Source: Dirofilaria immitis
Lineage: Eukaryota > Nematoda > Chromadorea > Rhabditida > Onchocercidae
Assembly: GCA_024305405.1 (NCBI GenBank)
Contig: JAKNDB010000110.1
Location: 2,604,001-2,668,000, forward strand
DNA: 64,000 nt
Direction: 5' to 3'
Shown piece after piece: positions 14,501-33,343 of the stretch. A program made the position numbers and the translations under genes. Each line of letters starts with the position of its first letter. Within the stretch, counting starts at the first letter, position 1. The notes beneath the pieces were generated by a model. It did no database searches. It had not been told where the DNA came from and saw nothing but the letters and a program-made list of their open reading frames with translations.

Positions 14501-17500
14501 TCTCTTTCATTTCGTACAATTTTAAATAATTGGCCCAACTACAGTCATTTAGCTTTTTATCTTCCTTTGTACTTTATTCCTATTTATGATATGAGAATGC
14601 CATCAGTTAGTACAATGGATGAATACAGTAATCATTGTGCAATTTTCTTATATTATAGAAGACTTGCTATAAATTAAGTCAAACAAATATCTTGTTGGCT
14701 TTGGATTTGAAATTCAAAATTGTATTTCCGCATTTTCTTTTGAATTTTCAAACTAAGCAAATTTTACTTTCATTTTAAAAACCAATTTTATCTTTTATCA
14801 ATTGATACTAATCAGTTGAAATAATTTTAGAAAGAATATAGGAAAAGTTTAGTAATGCTATTTAAAGAAATGTTTTTATTTCATTCAAAATTTAAAATTT
14901 ATATTATTTATTTGACAATATTTTTGAGAAATAAAATAGGACAGCAATAATGCTTTCGTTTAATTAATTATAGCTGTAAGGAAATATATTGATTTATCAA
15001 ATTAATATTTCCATTGATCTTTGGCACATTCATGAATATCAAAAATTGATACTACACAAGCCATATTTTCTTTTTGTAATAAGATATATCTTAAATTTAT
15101 ATTTATAAGGAATTTCATGTGAAAAGTATACCAGTTCTGCTTCATATCTCTCAAGTATCATTGAATCTAAGAAAACCTTCTGAAGGAATTAATCACTGAT
15201 CATAAGTTTTATGTTGAAAAAAAACACTATTGGTGTTTATTTGTTTAAATAACTATCAAAATAAATTAAGAAATTTTTAAAACTTTGATTTTAATTTTCA
15301 ATTCAACTTTGACAATACCGCATTTTACTATTTGTTTTGACTTAGGAAATCTTTTGCTGAAAGTTTGGAAAGTATTAAAACTACTAATATTTTTTTATCA
15401 GTGACAGAGTTTCTACCTCACAGATTCTATCATACTGTATCATTATACATTATATCATACTACTTATTAACCATATAGTAAAAAGTTTTTCAAATTTTTA
15501 CTTTATTAAAATGCAGAAGTCATTATTTGTAGATCTTATCTGTTTTGTAATCTTTAAATTGCAGCTGACTTTAATTTTTCTCTTTTTTTTTTGATTTTTT
15601 CATTTCGTAGCAATATTCATTAATAAATCTTCAGTGAATTAGTTTTCTTAATGAAAATAAACAAACCAACAACTAACAGTTCCCGACCAATTTGTCAGCT
15701 CACAACACAACACCTGTTAATTTTTCACGTCATAATGATGGTAGTGAAGCAATAAATCTTGAAAAAGCCTTAGTTATGTGAACAAATAGATTATCTACAT
15801 TAGCAAAAATTTAGCAATCACTCAAGAATGTTAAGTTTATCCTTATTTTTAACCTGCGATTATCTATCAATATCAGACAAAATGTCATTTCAATGTTGTA
15901 AGGAAGTTCATGAACAAAATCATGTTAATTTATTATGTTTTGATAGTTGAATATGATCTTGACTTCTTTCTATTTTAGATTTGAAATAAATTCTGAATAT
16001 ATCAGAATAAAATCACAATTGATCGGAAAGATTAGATTCATAATTATTCTTTAAATTCGGGAACATAACGAAAATTTTGGGAATTGCGTGTTAAAAGTAA
16101 ACAATATGCTTGTTGTTACAAGACCAATTTTTTTTACTTCGTTCTTTTTGAAATTCAGAAGTTTCATGATAAGCTTCTATCTCATTTTTGCTAATATTTT
16201 TAAAATTACAAAAAAAAATAGGAGTAGTTGAAATCGCTGAGAGAAAGATTATTTATCACAATGGATCTGGTAAAGCAGAAGAGTTGACATAAGCTTGGGA
16301 GGTATCCATTGATCAAATTAGGTAATTAGGAAATTTTAAAGGCGATTAAATTGGCAATAAGAAAAGGTTAATGGCAATTTGGTGAGGGCACCAGCTGCTT
16401 AATTAATTCATTTCTTGTAATAAAACTGAGTAAAGCAATTCTCTATATCTTTGCCAATGTATCATCATATCAACATGCGCAATCTCAAGATTTGTTAATC
16501 AGGTTCACTTTTGACAGCTACTAGTAACAGCTGGATACGGTAGCATTATTATTCAAAGTAGGCGACTGCTCTGATTCCACCCATGTTTTTTTTTATTTCT
16601 TGTCGTACCTTTTAATATATTTTCCAAAACAATGGAAGAATGGAATAAAAAAACTTAAGAACAGTTGGAATGAAAATGAAGATTTATGGAATATGGATAA
16701 TGGTGATAGGGATGAGAAGAAGGGAATTGGATCTGATAATTTATATCTAGAAGGGATAAATGAGCTATATATTATTGCGGTTAAATTTATTTCCCACCCA
16801 AAAATAGCGATGCAATGACATTTTTCTTTGCAATTTTGACGCCAATCAGTACTAAGGTTAGTCCATCGATTAAAGCTAGAAGGTCAGATTTTATAAGAAT
16901 CTATCAAACTTTCGGATAACTGCTTATCGGGTTTAGCAGGATTGTTTCCTAACATTGTATTTACCGTGATATTGCAATCGCATAGCTCGCAAACTTATAA
17001 GAACTTAGAAAAACGGAAGGCAAATTTTGATGAATATGATAAAGGGCAGAAAGTCAGAAAGGAAATAATGATGAGATGGAATTCTTACTGTGCTACATAT
17101 CCACACCTTGTTATCCATGTATGGAGTGAGTATCAGAAAGAAGCAATTAAACATTTCAGTGAGCTATTTGAAAGTTGTTAAAAATGAAGGGAAAAGCATT
17201 TAGGAGCAAGTGGCAATTATAATGACCCATCAATTTCACTTATTAGATCTGTTTCCCAGAGGAGGAGCAGAATCCCATTGGATGATAATGGTTGGAGGAT
17301 GGATGGGTTGGTGTTGTATCGGCAGCGGTACCCTCATTCATTTCCCAATCAACTCGCTAGTTCCATGATATTTCATCCCATGCATTAATGCTTTTCACTT
17401 GTCAAATAAAATTCCAACACTTTCCAAGAATTATCATCATCGTAAATTGTAATCAGTAGTAACCTTTTATCAGTAATATTAAACTATCATTGCTATTATC

Positions 17501-18321
17501 ATTTCCATAATTTTTTTATAAATATTATTATAATTATCATTATTAAAACATTATCACATTATCACATCCATCATAAACATTTTTGACAAAATAATATGAT
17601 CATAATTATAGTCATTACCGTTTTCGTTATCATTATCATTTTTGCTGTTGTATTAGATGATGGTGGTGTTAACAGCAAGAGCAACACTACAAAACTGCTG
17701 AAAGTAAAACAGTTTAGATGAATGTGGGAGGTACCATTTATCGTTTCTGATGCCTGATAAGTAAACGGTAAAGACAGGAACAAGTTTTCTACTACTATTG
17801 CAGTTCTTTTGCCACCTCACTGCAAGTAATTGCGGTTGGTACGAGTCCGACGACATTTCTATATTAGGATTTATGCGGATGGGATGGGCCTTAATGAATT
17901 TTTTTATTGTCTCTTACCGGTTTCTATCTCATTTGCCGCCCTCAACTTTTGTGTAAAACATTAAAATGATACCATTTGTATCCGAAAATTGCGACCGCCT
18001 TCATGTTATTGTTTTGCATTCATTCAATTTGATAACGTAACTTTTGACATAAGAGTAATTGATTTTTTTTTTTTTGATCTGAATCAATTCATTACCCATC
18101 TCTACAATTACTTTCATATATGCATATTCAAAACATAATTTATAGTGATAAAGTTGCAAAATATCGCCATATATATAATATGGCAACAGTAGTAAATGAT
18201 AATTCTTTGATTATCATTTACACATTATTCATAATAAATTCAATTGTAATTTTAATATTTTTCTTTTATTTTTATTTTTATTTTTTTATTTTTTTTTTTA
18301 GCAATTTAACAGCCGTAGCCG
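8548..18321. other. Gene-poor spacer between attractin and vab-15
   Basis: Almost 10 kb of AT-rich sequence with many homopolymer runs. Open frames are short (under 90 codons), overlap on both strands and match no family I know. A purine-rich stretch lies at 14036-14100. TAATTA-type homeodomain core sites are frequent, but that is expected at this base composition. By position it probably holds distal control elements of vab-15; nothing specific can be proven from one sequence. Confidence 0.5.
18193..18220. promoter_or_regulatory. Short perfect inverted repeat upstream of vab-15
   Basis: Eleven-base arms (TAAATGATAAT and its reverse complement) are separated by six bases, about 100 bp before the likely vab-15 start. 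It could be a dimeric site for TAAT-type DNA-binding proteins, or chance in AT-rich DNA. Confidence 0.2.
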
Positions 18322-24141
<5,820 letters not shown>

Positions 24142-25172
24142 AATTCAATTGAATTCATATCTTTTGTTTGTTGTAGTTGTTTTTTATGTTACAAATTAGT
24201 TTTTGTTGTATAGTACTGTCAAATATTTTAAGGTTAAAGAAGATGTTTCAATAAGAAAATATATGATAGTTAATGTTAATGTGATTTAACCAAAAAAAAA
24301 AAGGCAATTTATATGAAATGGAAGGAAATAGAAATTGTAAGTATGGAAAGCTGAAAATGATTAAACATGATAAAGATGACCTTTAAGTTACACTAGTTAT
24401 AGTATTTTAATAACTTTAGAATTATAATACTACTTTCTAGTTTATTGTTTATCTCTTATATCGTCCTGCTATAGAGTACCGTATTTTTGTACAGTACTAA
24501 AGCTGCATATCAGATACCGTTATATAATTGATCTCTGACAGGTTGCTGGTATCAATCGTTGCTATAGTAGCAAAAAGTGAGCTACAATACAACATCGGGA
24601 TACTTATTAAGATCAGGGAATTCCTAATTCAGTCACCATGTATGATTTTTACGAGATCTTCTTCAGGTTTGAGATTTTGTCATTTTCTAGCTTACGATCA
24701 TCATGATTTTCTTTTCCGTGCTTCGACTTATTGTGCTTTAAAGATTTCAAAGGATGTGATTTAGCTTATACGTAATAGAAAACTATACAATTCATGGAAT
24801 TTTTTTATAAATCAAAATTTAAAAATGTTGACTATATGTTGATTTGAATCAATGGTATTCATTGCTGCTGGTTATAAAATGATATCGTTTGAGCTATGAA
24901 GTTTTATCAGATATTTATCAGAGTACTAGTATATATTTAATGATAAGAAGCAAAAATATTTTTGACTTTCTAAGTAAAAATCGATTCTCTTTGATAGCAA
25001 TTGAATATCAATATTCATTTACATCCATCGTTTGCTTTGTTTAAGTGAATGAGAATGGAAATATGTCTCGAAGAAATGAATTCATAAAAAGAACGCTTGA
25101 AAATTCTTTTGGCTTTTAAACAAAAAGCTTGGGAAAAAAACAATCTCCATATATAATAATAACAAATAAACC

Positions 25173-25197
25173 AAATATATATATATATATATATATT
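25173..25197. repeat. AT dinucleotide microsatellite
   Basis: About twelve AT units in intergenic sequence. Confidence 0.9.
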
Positions 25198-27049
25198 ATA
25201 TTGATTTGGAGAAATAAGCCAAGTTAAGAGCCTTGCAAAGTTTTCTTTTTTCCTGTAACATTTTTCATAAATTTTGTCTGCAAAAGTTTAATTTTTTGCT
25301 CCATTCTATATGATTGAGTATGCTCTAACATCTTGTAAAAATTGTTCATAATGTAAACATGGTAAATTCCTGAATGATATCTCATTTTTTTTTTCTAATC
25401 AGTTCATTTGTTGATTCTATAATTAGATTTGTGGTATAGAAAAGTAGCAAATTTAATAAAATGTGAAACGAATTCTTTCATTCAATGAAATAAACCAAAA
25501 AAATATGTTAAATTTTTCAACGAAAATATTGTCCATTTATATTTTAATCGTTTATCTTTTTATCAGAAGCTATACGAAAGCTAAGATATATAAAATGCAT
25601 AATGTATCTTGATAATGATGCTATCGCGTTATAATGATATTCAACCATTGTTAGTTTCGAAGGAAGACCATAATGTTAACGGATCGTTTAACGATCTACT
25701 TTAATATTTTACTGATTACATTTGTGATATCACAGATAACTGTGATTATTGACCTTTACTTTCAATGCATTTAAAATAATGATTAAATGAATGACTTTCA
25801 TAAATTCGATAATGTTAAATGGACATTTTAATGGTTGACTAACAAATTGTGTTGTGATAATGCATACATAATATTTCATTTTGAAACAATAACAAATTTT
25901 GATTGAAATTTCTAATCAGTTTTTGATTTAAAAAGAATTATCCATATAAAACTAAAAATTAATTTTTAAGTTTTTGAGAATCGGCAAAATTCTTCTCTTA
26001 CATATCACTTCAATACAAATTTAAAATACTCATAACTTTGATAGTAATAATATAATGTTGACAATATCAAAGCACTAATGTGGTAAATCCAAACATCTTG
26101 ACCATATTCTTGGTAGGCCTGAAAATATGAGAATATTCAACTTGAAGAATAACTTTGACTTTTAAAGTGAGATATATAGATTAAGAGTACGACGGTTGAT
26201 ATTTTTGTATAAAAAAATATAAAAGTCACAGCTGTCCACTGAGATGTCGACAACTCGGCGCCCTCGATCTTTCCCTTCTTTCTTGTTCATAATATGAAAA
26301 TTAACTGTTGGGAAACGCAGCACTATTTTGTAACTGTTGGAATAAAATCATTAATTACGACAATCTCTTTTTGGTAGATGTTGAGAGTGGAGAAAGGTGA
26401 AGACGAAAAAAGCGCTTGTAATTGACACTTTTATTTTTCTGCCTTCCGGAATCTCTTCATTCTATCAATGCAATGATGTTGATAAGCATTTAACGACGCA
26501 TCTTTTCCGCTAATACTTTCAATATACTTTTACGACAATATCAGATAAATCCGCTTTTACAAGCAGCTATGATAGACAAAACCGCCCTTATAAACAGAAA
26601 TATTATTAATACGTCTTTTCATACACATAGAATTCAATTTGAATTTAAAATGTAATTTGAATGGTATATAAAATATCAGAGAGAATTACGTAAAAATGAA
26701 GGAAGATTCGCATTCCAACTTATCATACGATCCTGCTACTTTCGAATTTTATTTTACAACGCCTACATAGTGTCGCAAAATCTTTCACGATTATAATCTT
26801 AAGAAATGCGGTCTATTATAATTACGAAATATTAAAACAATGATAGAATCGAAAAATTTGACGCAGGTATTTGATGCGTGGAAAGGGAAGATGGAAAGTA
26901 GATAGTTGACAGCCGTTATAAATAATATTGCAAATTTTAATGAGAATTCCTCTTTCTAATGAAATATTTCGTTTATTGATGGCGTAGTGCAAAATGGCTG
27001 ACGGATTTCTCCATCAAACTAATTAACTCATTTTTAAATGTAATTTAAA

Positions 27050-27120
27050 AAGAAAAGAAAAGAGAAAGAGAAAGAGAAAGAGAGCGAGAGAGAGAGAGAA
27101 GAGGGAGAGAGAAAGGAAAA
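27050..27120. repeat. GA-rich tract
   Basis: Purine-only low-complexity run of AAAGAG and GA units. A complementary CT tract lies 450 bp away at 27571-27625. Confidence 0.85.
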
Positions 27121-27570
27121 AAATAAACAAACAATGTTCACGGCTATTCACTGAAATGCCAAGAAAAATTAGAATTTGATATAAATCAAATACATTTTGC
27201 ATTAGTTTTTACGCACATTTTGTCGGCATCATTACCTTATGTGAAAAAATATTATCACACTTATCGGTTGAAATGAGGGAGGGAATGTAAGAAAGGGTCG
27301 AGAGGTTGCGTATCAATTCGAGAAGTAATTTCGAGTATGGTTAAATGATTGCCGATAATTAACTAATTCCCAAATGTTCTCTCCATAAAATGACCTCATC
27401 TTGCATGTGCATTATCAGCCATTTTCTATTATTTACGTTCATTTCATTCATCCCTTCTTTAAACTTTTCAGCATTATGTTTATTACCTAATTATTCGAGC
27501 AGTCCTCATGATACATATATATTAATTAAATAAATTGCCATTTGTGCTATTTCGTTTTCTTTAACCGATC

Positions 27571-27625
27571 TTTTCTCTCTCTCTCTCTCTTTCTCTCTTT
27601 CTATCTCTCTTTCTATTTCTCTTCT
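27571..27625. repeat. CT-rich tract
   Basis: Pyrimidine-only run of CT units, complementary in composition to the GA tract at 27050-27120. Confidence 0.85.
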
Positions 27626-28302
27626 TCGTCTTCTCCTTTATTATTATTTTTTTTCGATTCCTTTTTTGAAAGAAGATTAACTTCCTTTCAATGTATAAAA
27701 TTGATATGAATATTTACATTTAATAAACATCATATATAAATAAATGTTAGATAGAATTATCCATAGTTGATTTATATTCTTATAAATATATTCATAGATT
27801 ATATTCAATAACAATGTTGCATGCTATAACAAAATCTTTAAAATAAATTTGATTACTCTTTTTTTTTTTTCCTAACTTTATGATCTTCTCGAGAAATATA
27901 GCAATATGTTGTGCATTTCTTTTCCGTTAAATATTGCCATATTTGATTTATTTCCTTTTTCTTCATTACTTTCTTCCTCAATAACATTTGTTTTCAGAAA
28001 ACCAATAATTTTTGTTGCCAATAAAATAGTATGATTTTTGAGAGGATAAAATAATTTATAGATGATTTCATTTTTAAAATAAACTTTATTAAGAGAATTC
28101 TCAAATAGATAGTTATCCTGAAATTATTATTATTACTGAAATCAGACTACTTCTATGGATATGGTAAAGTTAGAGGGTAGGAAAAAATTAATCACTAATG
28201 ACTACTGGTTTCCATTATCATCATTGGTTATATCGACAGAATGAATAATCCATACATTTTGTCAGCAATGCTTTATCTATATTGGCAGCGTCTAATACAT
28301 GA

Positions 28303-28304
28303 AA

Positions 28305-28335
<31 letters not shown>

Positions 28336-28347
28336 CACACACATACA

Positions 28348-28384
<37 letters not shown>
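28303..28384. repeat. TA / CA compound microsatellite
   Basis: An (AT)n tract passes directly into an (AC)n tract. Open frames on both strands across it (28221-28498) are Tyr-Ile or His-Thr repeats and not genes. Confidence 0.95.
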
Positions 28385-28387
<3 letters not shown>

Positions 28388-28676
28388 ACATATAAAAACA
28401 TATACGTACATGCATACATACATACATATATGCTATATATATTGAAGGGAATAGAGATGATGACAATATTGGCTCTGAATGTGCATGTTTCTACATAGGA
28501 CAGGACATTTAGTGAGATAAAAATAAGTGGGTGGCATCAATGCGATGCTTAAAAGCATGAAGGTCTAATTTATTGCTCATGAAGGTCTAACTTAGTTCAT
28601 CAAATTCTGGCCAACTAGCTACCCAGGCTGAATTCAATTGCTGCTTTGACACAGTTATTTAGTCACTTCTGGTCCA

Positions 28677-29455
28677 ATGTCGATTTCATCAAGTTCATTG
28701 CCTTCTGCAACAAGAGAAGTAGCTTATCCATCTGAAACAATTCATCATCATGAATGTATTGAATTGCTCATGCCGGAACATATTCGTAATAATCTTGTCA
28801 TGTCTACAGTTTTGGAAGAAATGCCTCCTCAGGTACGTATTTCTTTATTTCTTTTATTTCTCTCATAAATTTACATCCAGGCATTTGATAATGGATTAGC
28901 AATTATCCGATGTTCAGATAGCATATATTTTTAAAGTAAGATAGTGAAATTGTTTCTCGTATTATTAATTTAATAAACCCATAAAATATCATTGAGTAGA
29001 TAAGATTGCCGAAAGTATAGACTTCATATATTTCATTCGTTTCTGTTTTCTTTTTTTTACATTTATTTTAATTTACCCCAGTAAAATTCATATTTTCGGA
29101 AAAAATTCAAAAGCTATCACGAATTAGGAAGATTAATAGCATACTTGAAATATTCATCGAATTTTATTTTTCATTTAAAACAGTACTTATGACCATCATG
29201 TTAAAATTTGAGTGAAAAGGGGATAATCAATAGGTGCTACTAGTTGAAAGTATTGATAGGTATTTCAGATATTTTATTAATGCAAGACTTCTTTCTATAA
29301 ATTTCAACTATCTTTCGCAGTTTGAAAAGATTTTTTTATCAACAAAAATGGAAACTTTGCAGGCGCAAACTACACATCGACCAGTAGTTTTGGCTCATGC
29401 ATCAGACAGCAGTACTTCGCAACACGGTAAAAATGAAACGAGTGGAAAAACTTAA
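28677..29455 (+). CDS. Small two-exon gene of unknown function
   Basis: Exons 28677-28832 and 29321-29455 join in phase at a good donor (CAG/GTACGT) and acceptor (TTTCGCAG) to give about 96 residues. The N-terminus is Ser-rich; the middle reads ECIELLMPEHIRNNL, then VLEEMPPQFEKIFLSTKMET; the tail is Ser/Thr/His-rich and polar. There is no signal peptide or membrane segment. The middle could form one or two helices. I do not recognise a family. The start is the first ATG of the frame; an upstream exon is possible. The tail could instead be spliced onward at a GT at 29427. Confidence 0.5.
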
Positions 29456-30854
29456 GATCATTTCAGTCGCCGCTTTCCTATGAAAATAATTTCATGATCC
29501 ATTCAGTAGTGTATAAACGCTTATTACGTCAGCATTTGAGCATTATTAATAATAATACCAATATGGAATCCTTCGAAGAGCATAAAAACCGTTTGCAATT
29601 TCCCAGAGCATTCTGATTTTTGTTGGCAGAAAATTATTTATGCACAATGAGGCAAAATCAGAAAATACGTCAAGAATTTCTTTTGTGGAAAAAAAACCGT
29701 TAAGTAGATGAGAGGAAGAGGGACTTAAGTTTAATTTTTATTTTCGAGAAAAAGAAAATACCCGTGGCCGCTAAAATGCTTGCGCACTTAGCTACTAATT
29801 TATGCCGCAATCACTAATTTCTTGTTCAAATATTTGACAGCTATTGCTTGCATTAATTGTAAAATTTCACAGGTATGCACTTCATAAGTAATAGAAATTG
29901 ATATATTGCATGATCTGAATTTTTCTCCATACCTTCATATGCTTTCTGTCCATGATTTCAGGACCTCTCTTCCAGAGAGAGTCAAGTATTTTCCTAACAA
30001 GAATATTCACTGATTGAAATGTACGACATCAATCCGATAAATTATTTCAGCAGTATTCCACTAAAACATTGCCAAATTATTAAATGTAAATATTTTGCTT
30101 GAAGTTTTATTTTCAGCACCATTTCCAATATCTAAGTAACAAATCCAAGATGACAATTCCTCGGAATAGGGAAAATGAGCATTTCATACCAACAACAAAT
30201 TCATGAATATATAAATAAGGATAACAGTAAACTAGCTTTACAGAAAAAAATTTTGCAACTAGCTGTTATCGGAAAAGCACTGACATAAGGTACATAATTT
30301 ATATTAACAATGTAAATTTAATATCACATGCAAAACAATTAGACGTTCCGAACCGTGCTAAGGAATTTTGTAAAAAACATGAAAGCAAACGAATTCATCT
30401 CATAAACAACTATAAGAACTAAACATTATTAAAGTTAATATATTATTAGAGTGCCATTAACTTATTTCTGAATAGCGTAATTAAAGCAGCGAGAATATAA
30501 TTTGATTAGCTTCCAATGAAATAGGAAATGAAGACAATTTCTTATGATTTTTACAAAAAAAAATCTAGCAGAGCATTGATAGCTGCATGCTATATGACTA
30601 CTTCGAGAGCAAATCTGAAATAACCTGAAGTTAACGTGCTGCTTATTAGAAAAGATAAACGAACATTACAAGTCTTTTAGTAAAAAAGTTGATTGCAAGC
30701 ACACATCAACTGTAAAATTATACACAATACCTCTAAAAACTTTTTCCATTTTCATAAAGTGGCCTTCAATAACTTTTTTAAATTCTATAATACAAGAAAA
30801 ACTACTAATTTGAATCAAAAGCACAAACCACTTAAGCAGTTAGCTTAGAGAACT
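29456..30854. other. Spacer between convergent genes
   Basis: Lies between the 3' end of the small plus-strand gene and the 3' end of the minus-strand Rab40 gene. It should contain both 3' UTRs. No coding signal was seen. Confidence 0.5.
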
Positions 30855-33343
30855 TCACATCACATCACAGTTCGCGTTTCGCAAATGATCTTTTGTGTTT
30901 CGTGGTCGTACAAAACGTGTAATGTATTTACTTGCTGAATTGAAATATGGAGTCGTATACTCACGCCTAATAACATTGCGCATACACAAATCCGCACCAG
31001 AGGCGAACGATCTTACCTAAAAAATATAGCTTCTAAATAACGACGATATACTGAGAAAATTCAATATATAAAGAAACAATAATTTAAAAAGCTGAATTTC
31101 GATATACTCCATTCCAGTAAGGAATGATCTAAAAATAACTCCGTTTTGACTGTTTTGATGAAAAATTATCAATAATAGCAAGAAATATTCAAAAGAAAGT
31201 CCAATTTCGTCAAAATACTGCTTCGGACTGTAATGTTAAGCCTATGAACAGGTAAGCCAATATAGAAACTTCCTCTCCCTATTATTACATCAAGAGTGGC
31301 TAAAGTGAACAGAGCTGATGTTGTTTTTATTACTAATAATCAATAGATAATGATACACCAAATTCTTATAAAGCTTTTACCAAACTTCAGATTTTTTTCG
31401 ATAACAAAGTCATATCAACATATATGTTATTAATTAAAATGGTTTTAGGATTTCAATCTTCAGAAACATGCTAGTAAATATCATCACAATAGTAATGCTA
31501 AGGCACGAAAAACCGCAAAATATTTCTTGAATTGCAAATACTCAGGAAAAATTACCTTTAGCTGGAGAAATGAAGGAATGGGTAGTCGATCGATAGCGTG
31601 CACATTTAAGATATTCTTTACGATAGCTCGACAACAGAGATCTTGCAAGGAAGCAACTGGAACTGCCGCTAAGTTATTAGTGTTAAACCACGTTTGAAAT
31701 AAACGGTTAAAGTACGAAAATTCAAACATTCCGGTTTTTTTTTTTTTTTAAATATCATTAATAAGACCTTTAGAACTCTTCCACAACCGGTGCATCCTGT
31801 TTCTCGAAATAACCAAACGTGCTAACTCCGCGATACTTTCATGTACATTAAAATATGCTAATGTTGAGATCTGCAAATTTTTTTAGTTTTAATTTTCCAT
31901 TCTTTTTAAAGCACAGGCAAGTGGTCTGGGGAATTTATTATTAACTCCAGTGAGGAAGAAGAGATGAGAAAATGACCTCGAAATACTGCATATTTCTCTT
32001 TCGGGCAAAATATTCTGCTTCACGGCGTGGAACGGCTCGGTTGAACTCCAAATGGAGTCTGTTGCCAATTAAAATTCTCGGTACACCAGGGGCATGCTGG
32101 AAACACATTATACATAAAACAATATGTAATAAACTGAAATGTAAAGAAATATTTAAAAATATAATTATAGCCGAAATATGATTACGATCCCTTATTAATA
32201 TCTAAAAAGTAAGGATTCTTGAAACTTTAAACATTTCATTAGAAATTTAAATATAAAAAGATGATTACAGAAATTTCTCCTAATGTGGTGAGCTTTGCTC
32301 GCAAGGAAAAATTGTATTCAAACAGTTTAATTAAAATCTTTCATAGAAACCTCATCGATTTCCGCAAGCCACCGACGTATACCATCAAAAGACCATCTAT
32401 TCGTAATGTCATAAACCAGTAAAATGCCTTGAACTCCCCGCGAATATGATTTGATGATAGTCGAAAAGCGTCCTTGTCCTGATGCATCCCTGAAATCTCG
32501 AAAACTGCTAATTATTCTTATTTAACGTATCTGTTTTTTTGAATAGATAAAAACTTGTTATTCCACTGCTCTATCTATAAGAACCAAAATATAACGCAAG
32601 AATAAAAAACTCACCATAACTGCAACCGCACGAACTTTCCTTCTAATAATATTTTTGTCGTCTTTGGAACTGCAAATGCTAAAAATATAATTCATCTGTT
32701 TAAGTAGACATTAGTGAATATATTCACCCAAAAATATGGCTAAATGAGACAAAAATTAACGCCTTGGAAACTTATGTACTGCTAAAAACGATTTTTATAA
32801 CTGCTGAATTTAAAAGATTCCAAGTGAATAGTTACTTTTGCCCACGATATCCAGCTGAACGATCGAACAGTTCAATACACTTTAAATGTTGCAAAGATTG
32901 TATAATTTTAATAAAACACTTTTTGACTGTATTTTTATTAAAAAAAAAAAAAGATGCAAACAAGAAAAGAAAAGATTGCATATGTTTAAAATTGTGGTTC
33001 AAGAAGAGGAGCTAAGCTTTTCAGGTTTGGAGAGAAACTGCAATGAAGGAACGAATCATCTAAGTTATTTAAATTTGAAAATAATGATGAATGAAGTATT
33101 ACGTATGAAGAAAGCATCTGGAGTGAATGAGACAGATGGTCCCAAGAAATTCGCTATTTCGTCTTTGCCAACATCCGAATCACCAACAAGTAAGAACTTA
33201 AACATGTATTCGTGTTCCTCTCGATATAACTCACTCGCCGCAATACGCATTGCATTTGACTGGAATACTTCATCAACTTCACTGCTAGCAAAGGCATCAC
33301 GCGAACTTCTACTTCCCAGCCAGTCCAGATTCTTCCTCATCAT
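30855..33343 (-). CDS. Rab40-type small GTPase with SOCS box
   Basis: Substrate receptor of a Cullin-5 E3 ligase in other animals: a Rab GTPase fused to a SOCS box. Exons in transcript order: 33343-33103, 32678-32615, 32489-32351, 32096-31977, 31870-31768, 31662-31556, 31016-30965, 30934-30855, about 300 residues, all in frame. Visible motifs: P-loop [29 protein letters not shown] (G3), [17 protein letters not shown], and LIGNRLHL (G4). The BC-box is [11 protein letters not shown] with LPIP beyond it. The protein ends CDVM, a CaaX prenylation signal. The residue after the P-loop Lys is Asp, where most Rabs have Ser/Thr and Rab40 has Gly. The switch I segment ([12 protein letters not shown]) differs from the vertebrate IDYKTTTILLDG. 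The start is the first ATG of the open frame; a later Met is possible. Confidence 0.93.

Larger units (their letters stand above)
24142..28676. other. Spacer downstream of vab-15
   Basis: AT-rich sequence with several microsatellites and no recognisable coding exon. The vab-15 3' UTR must lie at its left end, but I cannot place the poly(A) site. Confidence 0.5.

Noticed and set aside
16600..17181. Two short plus-strand open frames
   Set aside because: They are Lys/Asn-rich translations of AT-rich DNA with no recognised motif; too weak to call.
28221..28498. Open frames of Tyr-Ile or His-Thr repeats on both strands
   Set aside because: They arise from the TA/CA microsatellite and have no non-repeat protein similarity.
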